Shown here in pieces: positions 1-7,166 of a DNA stretch of 64,000 bases. The DNA comes from Anaerolineaceae bacterium. GTDB lineage: Bacteria; Chloroflexota; Anaerolineae; Aggregatilineales; Phototrophicaceae. The stretch is taken from positions 1,178,001-1,242,000 of the forward strand of contig JAPPOB010000010.1 in the NCBI GenBank assembly GCA_028818375.1. Direction: 5' to 3'. Every line of letters begins with the position of its first letter. The first letter of the stretch is position 1. Position numbers and translations under genes: made by a program. The notes beneath the pieces are model-generated. The model was not told the origin of the DNA. It made no database searches and saw only the letters and a program-made list of their open reading frames with translations.

Positions 1-750
1 CCCTTCTGGATGTGCATGTTTGAAGGAATAAATCGATTGATTTTCATCGCCAATTACTGTTAGTTTGCCATTTTCTGAAATGATATTGATGAATTCTTGC
101 TCTGAAACATTTAGGTCTTGGTACTCATCGACCAGAATGTGAGAATAAGTGGTGCGCTCGGCACTTAAGGGGTTGTTTCGCAAATATCGCAGGGCGACAG
201 GGACAAGTTCTTCAATCAACATCGCCTTATGAAACGCAAGCCAGTCCATGAGAGAAATCTCAAAGCACTTGTCCAATCGTGAATTCGGCCAACCGGCTTT
301 ATCCTTTTGGTCTCTAGCCCAAGCAGCGGCAAATGCTAATAGGCGTTTCTTAAGTTCATTTACGTTGCCCAAGTCTGCATGTTTTAGATCTTCGATCATG
401 AACCGCTTTTCAAAATCCAACAAAGGTCGCGGGACACGCCTAGTTGCCTGAAACACACTTTCCCTATTTAGAATCCGAAAACAAAATGAATGAACGGTAG
501 TGGAATGCACCAATGATGCAGCCGGAACATTCATCTCTTGCAGGGCTTTCTTGAGGTCACCAGCAGCAGTCCGCGTAAATGTGGTTGCCAATATGGTTCT
601 GGGCGGCACACCGTTGTTCAGCAAATGCGCAACTTTTTTCTTCAGTGCATGAGTTTTCCCGGTTCCTGGACCAGATAGAACCCTAAGAGGAGAAGCTTCG
701 GTTTCAGCTATACGCGTGGAAGGATCGCCAAATTCTTCTTCGTTTGACAC
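1..750 (-). CDS. UvrD/Rep-type superfamily I DNA helicase, N-terminal part, cut by the window edge
   Basis: The reading frame opens at a GTG at 750 (AGAGG eight bases upstream) and runs off the left edge, giving about 250 residues. Visible motifs are a Walker A GPGTGKT at about residues 27-33, a following ATTFTRTAA motif (Ia-like), and near the left edge the Walker B-type VDEYQDLN followed by GDENQSIYSF. This is the order and spelling of UvrD/PcrA/Rep ATPases, so it should be an ATP-driven DNA helicase or a helicase-nuclease subunit; the part that would decide is outside the window. In-frame TTG codons lie slightly upstream, so the start is uncertain. The gene is visibly AT-richer than its neighbours and begins about 150 bases downstream of the tRNA-Asn, suggesting acquired DNA (inference). 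Confidence 0.8.
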   Translation of the reverse strand, partial: MSNEEEFGDPSTRIAETEASPLRVLSGPGTGKTHALKKKVAHLLNNGVPPRTILATTFTRTAAGDLKKALQEMNVPAASLVHSTTVHSFCFRILNRESVFQATRRVPRPLLDFEKRFMIEDLKHADLGNVNELKKRLLAFAAAWARDQKDKAGWPNSRLDKCFEISLMDWLAFHKAMLIEELVPVALRYLRNNPLSAERTTYSHILVDEYQDLNVSEQEFINIISENGKLTVIGDENQSIYSFKHAHPEG

Positions 751-896
751 GGAGGTAACCTCTATGGATTTCAATTGCAAGTTTACGTGATACAAATGGA
801 CAAAAGAATTGTGCCAAATTTTTGAAAGTACAGATCGATGAATTAGTCCCTTGGCAGGTTATATGAAATCGGCGCCAAGGGCGATGCACAGACCTG

Positions 897-968
897 CTCC
901 ACAGCCTGGACTCGAACCAGGAACCTACCGGTTAACAGCCGGTTGCTCTGCCATTGAGCTACTGTGGA
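897..968 (-). tRNA. tRNA-Asn (anticodon GTT)
   Basis: The minus strand folds into a standard cloverleaf: acceptor TCCACAG/CTGTGGA, a GCTC/GAGC D-stem, anticodon stem ACCGG/CCGGT with loop CTGTTAA (anticodon GTT), and T-arm CCTGG-TTCGAGT-CCAGG. The discriminator base is G and no CCA is encoded. The AT-rich helicase gene lies directly downstream on the same strand. Confidence 0.95.
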
Positions 969-1071
969 ATGCGCCGCGCAGAATAGCAGTCGCTACCTGG
1001 ACTGTCAAGCGTCGCTTGCATTCACGGCGCCGCCCGCTACCCTTGCCCCACAGGCAGTGAGCGGAGCGCAG

Positions 1072-2226
1072 ATGGCCGACGCGTTGAGCGTGCGGGTGGT
1101 GGAAAACAAGGCCGACTTTCGCGCATTTTTCGGCTTCCCCTGGCGCGTCCACTCTGGCAGCCCGAAGTGGGTTCCGCCCCTGCTCTCCATGCGGGTGGAG
1201 CTGCTCGACAAGGAGAAAAACCCCGCCTGGAACTACATGGAGGGCGAGTACTACGTCGCCTGGCGCGGCGCGCAGCCGGTCGGCACCATCGCCGCCTTCA
1301 TCAACCACCGCCACAACGAGGTCCACGACGAACGCATCGGCTGGTTCGGCGCCTTCGACGTGCTCGACGACCAGGAGGCCGCCAACGCCCTCTTCGATGC
1401 CGCCGGCGGCTTTGTCCGCAGCCGCGGCTACCAGGCTTTGCGGGGCCCGCAGACCTTCACCACCCACGAGGAGTGCGGCCTGCTGATCGAGGGCTTCGGC
1501 CGCCCGGTGCTGCTGATGCCCTGGAACCCGCCTCGCTACCAGCGCCACGTCGAGGAGGCCGGCCTGGTCAAGTACGCCGACATGTACAGCTTCGCCATGA
1601 GCCGCGAGATGTCGGCGGATATGAAACTGACCGAACGCCTGCAGCGTATCACGCAGCAGGTGATGAAGCGCAACAAAATCACCATCCGTCCCATCAATCG
1701 CAGGGACATGAAAGGCGACTTCCAGCGCTTCCGCGCGCTCTACAACGACGCCTGGGACCGCAACCAGGGCTTCGTGCCCATGAACGACGCGGAGCTGGAC
1801 GCGCTGGTCGCCAGCCTCGGCCAGTTTCTCGACCCCGACTTCGCCTTCTTCGCCAGCGTCGATGGCGAACTGGCCGGCTTCGTGCTCGGCATCCCGGACC
1901 TCAACCAGGTGCTGCAGAAGGCCGCGCCGCGCCCCGGCGTGCCGGAGCCGCTGACCCTGCTGCGCGCAGTCTGGCACTGGAAGCTGCGCCCGGTCATCGA
2001 TACCGTGCGCATCCCCCTGCTGGGCGTGCGCGAACCCTTCCGCCACAAGGGCGTCGACGTCGCGCTCTACTACCACATTCTGGAGGCTTGCCAGGCGCAC
2101 CCCCGTCTGCAACACGCCGACGGCGGCTGGATCCTGGAGAGCAACGAGGCCATGATGAGCGTGGCGCGCAACATGCGGCTCAAGCCCTACCGCACACACC
2201 GCCTCTACGAACGCAAACTGGTTTAG
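1072..2226 (+). CDS. GNAT-fold N-acetyltransferase-like protein
   Basis: This is a 384-residue protein with two acyltransferase-like halves. The C-terminal half carries the stretch FFASVDGELAGFVLGIPDLNQ, typical of the GNAT beta4-alpha3 region that binds acetyl-CoA. An upstream ATG at 964 keeps the frame open but lies inside the tRNA-Asn, so the ATG at 1072 (GGAG five bases upstream) is preferred. Proteins of this length and type are usually annotated only as GNAT-family or hypothetical; the substrate is unknown. It converges with the minus-strand solute-binding protein gene. Confidence 0.65.
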   Translation: MADALSVRVVENKADFRAFFGFPWRVHSGSPKWVPPLLSMRVELLDKEKNPAWNYMEGEYYVAWRGAQPVGTIAAFINHRHNEVHDERIGWFGAFDVLDDQEAANALFDAAGGFVRSRGYQALRGPQTFTTHEECGLLIEGFGRPVLLMPWNPPRYQRHVEEAGLVKYADMYSFAMSREMSADMKLTERLQRITQQVMKRNKITIRPINRRDMKGDFQRFRALYNDAWDRNQGFVPMNDAELDALVASLGQFLDPDFAFFASVDGELAGFVLGIPDLNQVLQKAAPRPGVPEPLTLLRAVWHWKLRPVIDTVRIPLLGVREPFRHKGVDVALYYHILEACQAHPRLQHADGGWILESNEAMMSVARNMRLKPYRTHRLYERKLV

Positions 2227-2241
2227 GAACGGCGCGCCCTC

Positions 2242-3483
2242 TCAGGCCGCCAGACGACGCAGCAGGTCTCCGGTGGCGCCGGCCGCGTCCGATTCGCCCT
2301 GCAGCACGGCCATCAGGGCGTTGCGCGCGCTGTTGACCGACGCGCCCTCGTCGTCGCCGGTCAAGGGCAACACGGCGTTGTCCAGGAGTTCGCGCGCGAA
2401 TTCGAGCCAGGGGCTGACCTCCAGCAATTCCCAGGCGCTGATGCGCGAGGGCAACATGGCCACGCTGCGCGCAAACTCGCTCTGGCGGCCGCCGGTCAGC
2501 ATCCAGTCCAGCAGGGGCGCGGCCAGCGCCTGACGGTCTGAGCTGTCGGTCACCAGCACCCACATCCAGCCCTCCAGCGTCGCCGTGCGCGAGCCATCGG
2601 CAGTGGGCACGGGACCGTAGCCCAGGCGCGCGCCCTCCGCTTCCAGGGCCAGCCAGTCGGCCGAGTCGATCACGGCGGCGTCCAGTTCGCCGGCCAGCAG
2701 CAGCCCGACGTAGTCCGCCGTCGCGCCGTAGGTGGTCACGGCGGGATCAAGCAGCGACTGCTCCCGGGCCAGTTCATAGAATTGAAGCGTGTGGAGCCAG
2801 GCGTCCGCGTCGGTCTCGCGTTCCGTGCTGGTGGGCAGGCGGCCGCCGGCGGCCAGGTACTGGGCCAGCAGGAGATCGTTCATCAGGGCTGGCGAGGCGG
2901 CAGGAATGGCGAAGCGCGTCGCCCCTTCCAGCATCTCCGCGAAGCTGGCCGGGGGCCGGTCCCGGCGCTGCGGGCTCCAGGCCATGTGCTGCAGCCAAAG
3001 CAGCCAGGGCAGGCCATAGAGCTGACCGTTCAGGCGGCCCAGCTCCAGCGCGGCCGGGAAGAGATCGTCGCGCATGGCCGGTGCGATGCGCTCGTCCAGG
3101 GGCTGGATCAGCCCGTCCCTGGCCGCCGACAGCATGTCCGCGCGGCGCATCAGGGCCAGGTCGGGCAACACGCCCGGCGCGACCGGACTGGCGGCGCGCA
3201 AGGTGGCGAGGACGCCGTTGGCGCCTTCGGTGGCCTTCAGGCGCAGCTCCAGAATGACGTCCCGCTGCGACGCCTGAAAGGAATCCAGTTGCGAATTCAG
3301 CAACTCCCGCACGGCCGGGTCGTCGGCCGGCGCCAGCAACTCCGGCCACCAAAGCACCATTTTCGCCGGCGCCGTCGCTTGGGCGGCTGACCCCTCGTCC
3401 TGCGCAAATGTTGGAGTGTTGCCAGCAAAGGCAAAGCTCAAAAGCAACAATGCAAAAGTGCTGCAACGGAATTTGCTTTGCAC
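2242..3483 (-). CDS. Extracellular solute-binding protein (family 1-like), secreted
   Basis: The 413-residue product begins with a signal peptide (charged N-terminus, hydrophobic LLLLSFAFAG, cleavage probably after FAQ). The mature part has the layout of sugar-type ABC binding proteins: a VLWWPELL opening, PDLALMRRADML, LPWLLWLQHMAWSP and a C-terminal DWMLTGGRQSEFARS segment. It should bind a solute outside the membrane and deliver it to an ABC permease, but no permease is adjacent, so the partner is unknown. The start is a GTG with only a weak AGG upstream. The first ~80 bases are AT-richer than the rest and merge into the AT-rich segment that holds the next gene upstream. Confidence 0.7.
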   Translation of the reverse strand: MQSKFRCSTFALLLLSFAFAGNTPTFAQDEGSAAQATAPAKMVLWWPELLAPADDPAVRELLNSQLDSFQASQRDVILELRLKATEGANGVLATLRAASPVAPGVLPDLALMRRADMLSAARDGLIQPLDERIAPAMRDDLFPAALELGRLNGQLYGLPWLLWLQHMAWSPQRRDRPPASFAEMLEGATRFAIPAASPALMNDLLLAQYLAAGGRLPTSTERETDADAWLHTLQFYELAREQSLLDPAVTTYGATADYVGLLLAGELDAAVIDSADWLALEAEGARLGYGPVPTADGSRTATLEGWMWVLVTDSSDRQALAAPLLDWMLTGGRQSEFARSVAMLPSRISAWELLEVSPWLEFARELLDNAVLPLTGDDEGASVNSARNALMAVLQGESDAAGATGDLLRRLAA

Positions 3484-3522
3484 GTGAAGCCTGAAATCCT
3501 GATTTGCAGGACAGAAACTTGG

Positions 3523-4068
3523 TTAATTCAAACTTGGGAAGTCTGGTTGTTTTTCCAGAAAATCCAAGGTCTGTACAGTAGAATAAACCTTCACACCTAA
3601 GGCAACTAATTCACCTGCCTTGCTCAAGATTTTGTTATCTTCAGTCACTAATGTGTCTCTTTGTGATCCGACGTGCTCCAACAGAATTGCGAAATCTTTC
3701 ATATCATTAGTGGCAGTCTTGGAGCTAATTTTTTGGAGCGAAAGTCTCTTTTTTTCAATCTCGAAAATGTTTTCGAGTTCTTCCAGAAGCTCTTCAGCCT
3801 TAGAGGAAATAAGTCTTACACTGCCCAATTCGCAGAAACCGGGCAAATCTAAAACTAATGGGCCTCTAGCAACTTCAAAAGAATGGTCGGCCGTTGTCTC
3901 TTCACCACCATTGCATGTGACCTTCACCCACCCCATTTCGTGTAGTTCTCTCAATCTATTGGCCGCAACAACAGCTTTGCGCATTCTGGAATCGAAGCAT
4001 TTGCTTTCATCAGAATAGGCATTGATTACAACATTGTTGTCCGCAGTTATTTGATATTTTGCTTCCAT
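3523..4068 (-). CDS. PIN-domain-like protein in an AT-rich segment
   Basis: A 181-residue protein without signal or membrane segments. The N-terminus ITADNNVVINAY resembles the first PIN strand with its metal-binding Asp, and the C-terminus (TNDMKDFAILLEH, then DTLVTEDNKIL, then GVKVYSTVQTLDFL) resembles the closing half of PIN nucleases, with the expected acidic residues. This suggests a metal-dependent RNase-like protein, but the middle is not typical and no antitoxin gene is adjacent, so it may be a stand-alone PIN protein. No clear ribosome binding site is seen before ATG 4068. Base composition is much more AT-rich than its surroundings, and it starts about 40 bases after the tRNA-Ser. 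Confidence 0.55.
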   Translation of the reverse strand: MEAKYQITADNNVVINAYSDESKCFDSRMRKAVVAANRLRELHEMGWVKVTCNGGEETTADHSFEVARGPLVLDLPGFCELGSVRLISSKAEELLEELENIFEIEKKRLSLQKISSKTATNDMKDFAILLEHVGSQRDTLVTEDNKILSKAGELVALGVKVYSTVQTLDFLEKQPDFPSLN

Positions 4069-4106
4069 TGGAAATCAATTCTTGGATTAGATCCGCAACC
4101 ATACAG

Positions 4107-4193
4107 CGGAGAGAGTGGGATTCGAACCCACGGTGCCCTTGCGGACACACCTGTTTTCGAGACAGGCCCAATCAACCACTCTGGCATCTCTCC
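4107..4193 (-). tRNA. tRNA-Ser (anticodon CGA)
   Basis: The minus strand gives acceptor GGAGAGA/TCTCTCC, anticodon stem CCTGT/ACAGG with loop CTCGAAA (anticodon CGA), a long variable arm (GTGTCCGCAAGGGCAC) typical of class II tRNAs, and a T-arm with GGTTCGAATCC. Discriminator G, no encoded CCA. Confidence 0.95.
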
Positions 4194-4222
4194 CGTAGCA
4201 AAAGTTTACAAATGCGGGCCGC

Positions 4223-4702
4223 CTATGGCAAGTCCCGCCGGCCACTCCCCTGGCGCAGGCAGCGGAAAAAGGCCCGCAGTTGCTGCGCCGCTTCCGTCGC
4301 CAGCACACCGCCGCGGCACTCGACGCGATGATTCAGCGCGGGGTGCTGCAGGAGATCGAGCACGCTGCCGGCGGCGCCCGCCTTGGGGTCGGCCGCAGCG
4401 TAGACCAGGCGTGGCAGGCGCGCCAGCACCATCGCGCCGGCGCACATGGCGCAGGGTTCCAGCGTGCAATAGAGCGTGACTTCCTCCAGGCGCCACTGGC
4501 CGAGCTGCCGCGCCGCCGCCCGCATGGCGATGATTTCGGCGTGGGCGCAGGGATCGCCGTCGGCCTCGCGCCGGTTGTGCCCGCGGCCGATCACAGCGCC
4601 GTCGCGCACTGCCAGTGCGCCTACCGGGACGTCGCCACTCGCCAGCGCCTGTTCCGCCTCTGCCAGGGCCTGGCGCATCCAGTGCTCGTCACTGTCGGGC
4701 AT
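4223..4702 (-). CDS. tadA: tRNA-specific adenosine deaminase TadA
   Basis: A 159-residue cytidine-deaminase-fold enzyme that converts A34 to inosine in tRNA-Arg(ACG). The zinc site is complete: HAE at residues 54-56 (Glu56 is the proton shuttle) and PCAMCAG with Cys84 and Cys87. The opening (WMRQALAEAEQAL, GDVPVGALAV) is standard for TadA. It lies 5 bases after the QLSLF protein gene and follows rnd, so the three probably form one transcript leading toward tRNA-Ser; an RNA-maturation theme links rnd, tadA and the tRNA. Confidence 0.93.
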   Translation of the reverse strand: MPDSDEHWMRQALAEAEQALASGDVPVGALAVRDGAVIGRGHNRREADGDPCAHAEIIAMRAAARQLGQWRLEEVTLYCTLEPCAMCAGAMVLARLPRLVYAAADPKAGAAGSVLDLLQHPALNHRVECRGGVLATEAAQQLRAFFRCLRQGSGRRDLP

Positions 4703-4707
4703 TGGGG

Positions 4708-5100
4708 CTAAAAGAGACTTAACTGGGCCGGGGCCGGGTCGCCGTCCTCGTCCGGGCCCTCATCCCCGGCGTCGTCCTGATCATCCTGCGGCAGGCCGGA
4801 GTCGTCGAGCATATCCGGTTCGTCCGCCTGCGGGACGTCTTCTGTTTCGGCCCGGCCTTCCCTGGTCGTGGTCCGCGGGCTGCCGGTCTCTGCCCCGCCA
4901 TTCGGGAGACTCTCCGGGGATTCTTCCACAACAGGGGCAGCGACGGTCCCCAGGGCCGTCAGCCTTTCCGCATCGAAGCCAATCTCCCGCAGCAACTGGA
5001 CGAGGGTGACCTCGTTGCGCCCGTCTCCGGCGGCCACGACGGCCCGCAAATGTTCTTCCTGACAGGCGCGCCAGTCCGCGGCAAAGATGCGCTCGCCCAT
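4708..5100 (-). CDS. Small acidic protein with C-terminal sliding-clamp-binding motif QLSLF
   Basis: The ATG at 5100 overlaps the rnd stop by one base (TGATG), so translation is probably coupled. The frame stays open upstream inside rnd, but that part is a shadow. The 130-residue product has an N-terminal ~50-residue predicted helical part (MGERIFAADWRACQEEH, then TLVQLLREIGFDAERL), a ~70-residue Asp/Glu/Pro-rich linker likely to be disordered, and ends exactly in QLSLF. That pentapeptide matches the bacterial DnaN clamp-binding consensus QL[SD]LF, which in known partners (polymerases, MutS, Hda) is often terminal and tethered by a flexible linker. No family with known function is recognised. 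Clamp binding is an inference from the motif. Confidence 0.7.
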   Translation of the reverse strand: MGERIFAADWRACQEEHLRAVVAAGDGRNEVTLVQLLREIGFDAERLTALGTVAAPVVEESPESLPNGGAETGSPRTTTREGRAETEDVPQADEPDMLDDSGLPQDDQDDAGDEGPDEDGDPAPAQLSLF

Positions 5101-6296
5101 CAGACCGCTTGGTCCGCCCCGTTGTCGCTGCAGTTGCCGTGCAGCAGTTCCAGCAGTTGCGGCCCGTAATTTTCCAGGCGCCAGGGGCCCATGCCGGGCA
5201 CGGTCTCCAGTTCCGCCATGGTGCGCGGCGCGCGCTGCGCCAGGGTCATCATGACGGACTTCGAAAAGACGACGTCCGAACCCAGGTTGCGCCTGCGCGC
5301 CTGTTGCCGCCGCCATTCGCGCAGTGCCAGCATGCGCGCGCGGACCACCGGCTCCAGGCGCGCCGGACGCGGCGGCGCTGCCGGTGTTTGCGCCCGCTTG
5401 CCGGCGGCGATTTGCTGCAACAGCGACTCGCCATGGCGGCGCAACAGACTGCGCGGCATGCCGCGAATCCGGCCCAGTTCCTCCCGCGTCTGCGGCGCGC
5501 GTCGGGCCAGTTCCAGCATCGCGTCCTTGCCCAGCACCTTGAAGGCCGGGCGGTCCATCTGGCTGGCAAGTTCCTCGCGCCAGAGATAAACGGCCCGCAA
5601 AATCGCCATTTGACGGCCGTTCAGGCCCTCGGGCCGACCGATGCGCCAGAAACCGTCGGGGTCAAAGTGTGGCACCTGGGCGGGCAGTTGGTCCAGCTCG
5701 GCGAAGGCGTCACGCGCTTCTTCCAGGCGGGCCAGCGCCTGCAATTCATCGTAGAGATCGTTGCGAATCATGCCGAGAAAATGCGTGTCCATCTGCGCAT
5801 AGCGCAGGCTGGCCGGCGAGAGCGGTCGTCGTCCCCAGTCGTCGCGCTGGTGGCGCTTGTCCGTCTGCACGCCCAGATAGCGTTCCAGCAGATTGCCAAG
5901 GCCCACCTGGCTGTGCCCGGCGACGCGCGCGGCGATCATGGTGTCGAAGACGTTGCGCAGGAAAAAGCCGAAATCGCGCCGCAGCCCGATCAGATCGTAC
6001 TCGGCCGCATGCAGGATTTTCTCCAGACCCGGGTCCGCCAGCAGGTCCCCCAGCGGGTCCATGTCCACGATGGAAAGGGGGTCGATCAGATAGTCGCTCG
6101 TCCTCGTGCTCAGCTGAATCAGGCAGACCTGTTCCTGATAGGCGTGCAGGCTGTTGGCCTCGGTATCGATGGCCAGGAAGGGTTGTTGCGCCAGTTCCGG
6201 CGCCAGCGCGCGCAGTTCATGGTCTGTCGTAATGAAACAGGGTGTGGGCAGCACCGGCACGTGCGGCGTCTGGTCAGGACTTGCAGTGGCTGCCAA
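5100..6296 (-). CDS. rnd: Ribonuclease D
   Basis: A 398-residue 3'-5' exoribonuclease that trims tRNA and other stable RNA 3' ends. The DEDD site is visible: FLAIDTEAN (Asp, Glu), HAAEYDLIGL (Asp) and YAQMDTHFL (Tyr...Asp). One or two HRDC-like helical domains follow (GLNGRQMAILRAVYLWREE and VRARMLALREWRRQQA). The open frame extends upstream through the qcrA region without homology; the TTG at 6296 with AAGGA six bases upstream fits the usual family length. Alternative starts are GTG codons about 13 codons later. It is divergent from the qcr operon and is followed directly by the QLSLF protein and tadA. Confidence 0.9.
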   Translation of the reverse strand: MAATASPDQTPHVPVLPTPCFITTDHELRALAPELAQQPFLAIDTEANSLHAYQEQVCLIQLSTRTSDYLIDPLSIVDMDPLGDLLADPGLEKILHAAEYDLIGLRRDFGFFLRNVFDTMIAARVAGHSQVGLGNLLERYLGVQTDKRHQRDDWGRRPLSPASLRYAQMDTHFLGMIRNDLYDELQALARLEEARDAFAELDQLPAQVPHFDPDGFWRIGRPEGLNGRQMAILRAVYLWREELASQMDRPAFKVLGKDAMLELARRAPQTREELGRIRGMPRSLLRRHGESLLQQIAAGKRAQTPAAPPRPARLEPVVRARMLALREWRRQQARRRNLGSDVVFSKSVMMTLAQRAPRTMAELETVPGMGPWRLENYGPQLLELLHGNCSDNGADQAV

Positions 6297-6422
6297 AAGA
6301 TTTCCTTGCGTAAAATTCAGTGGCCAGCATACCCTGGCGCCGGCGCGGAAGGAAGTGCAGATCCGGGCCTTTGCGCCGCCGCTGTCCTGCAAATTCTGGA
6401 ATGATTCGCTGCAGTAATCCTT

Positions 6423-6451
6423 TTGACACTGTGATTCGCTTGTGATATATT
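6423..6451 (+). promoter_or_regulatory. Strong sigma70-type promoter for the qcr-ccm cluster
   Basis: A perfect -35 TTGACA at 6423-6428 and a -10 TATATT at 6446-6451 are separated by 17 bases. The first gene downstream, qcrA, starts at 6516. This is the best promoter match in the window. Confidence 0.8.
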
Positions 6452-6515
6452 GCGCAGTCGCTGGCGGACAGCGCCAGCATGGCGTACGCGAGGCAGTCCC
6501 AGGCAGGGAGTCACC

Positions 6516-7136
6516 ATGGCCACAGCAAGTTCGGCCCGCCCCTCCGCAGTCCAGCGAGTCCGTGAGGAAACAGCCAGCAGGCAGGCGGCCGAAGTCGAGG
6601 CCGCCGTCAGCCCGCCCAGCCGGCGCGAGTTCCTGTATTACATCTGGAACGCCTCGATTCTGATGGTGATCGGACAGATCACGGTCGCAACCCTGTGGTT
6701 TGCCTTCCCCCGCTTCGCCGAAGGTGAGTTTGGCGGTACTTTCGCAGTCGAGCCGACCGAGTTGCCGCCGCCCGACGGATCGCCGGTCTCGCGGCCGGAC
6801 GGACGCTTCTGGCTCTCCCAGCCACTGGTCAATGGCGCGCCGGCCGTGGTGGCGCTCTACGCCGTCTGCACGCACCTGGGCTGCCTGCCCAAGTGGGTCG
6901 ACGTCAACAATCGCTTCGAATGTCCCTGTCACGGTTCCAAATTCCAGAAGACCGGCCTCTACATCGAGGGCCCGGCGCCCCGTAGCATGGACCGCTTTCG
7001 CACGATCATCACCTTCACCGATGGCAGCGTAGAGGAAAGCAATTCCGCCGGCGATCCCGTTCCGCTCGCCGGCAGGAGCATTCAGTCCATCTCGGTCGAT
7101 ACCGGCTCACGCATTCTGCGGGCCGGCAAGGTCTAG
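6516..7136 (+). CDS. qcrA: Rieske iron-sulfur protein of a cytochrome bc complex
   Basis: The start at 6516 follows an AGGGAG ribosome site. The 206-residue protein has a twin-arginine motif SRREFL (residues 35-40) ahead of one membrane helix, indicating Tat export with the helix kept as anchor. The Rieske site is complete: CTHLGC (Cys118, His120, Cys123) and CPCHGS (Cys136, Cys138, His139), binding a 2Fe-2S cluster with a supporting disulfide. It passes electrons from quinol at cytochrome b to cytochrome c. It is first in an operon with cytochrome b and a di-heme cytochrome c. Confidence 0.94.
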   Translation: MATASSARPSAVQRVREETASRQAAEVEAAVSPPSRREFLYYIWNASILMVIGQITVATLWFAFPRFAEGEFGGTFAVEPTELPPPDGSPVSRPDGRFWLSQPLVNGAPAVVALYAVCTHLGCLPKWVDVNNRFECPCHGSKFQKTGLYIEGPAPRSMDRFRTIITFTDGSVEESNSAGDPVPLAGRSIQSISVDTGSRILRAGKV

Positions 7137-7166
7137 TCTCGACAGGCGATTTCCCGGAGAGTGCGC

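Noticed and set aside
964..1071. Upstream ATG at 964 as start of the GNAT-like gene
   Set aside because: It lies inside the tRNA-Asn gene, and the extra 36 residues have no structural logic.
925..2199. Long minus-strand frame opposite the GNAT-like gene
   Set aside because: Low-complexity Ala/Val/His/Gln product, no ribosome site, and it runs into the tRNA-Asn; a shadow frame.
6297..6932. N-terminal extension of rnd to 6932
   Set aside because: It would run antisense through the promoter and qcrA; the family length fits the TTG start at 6296.
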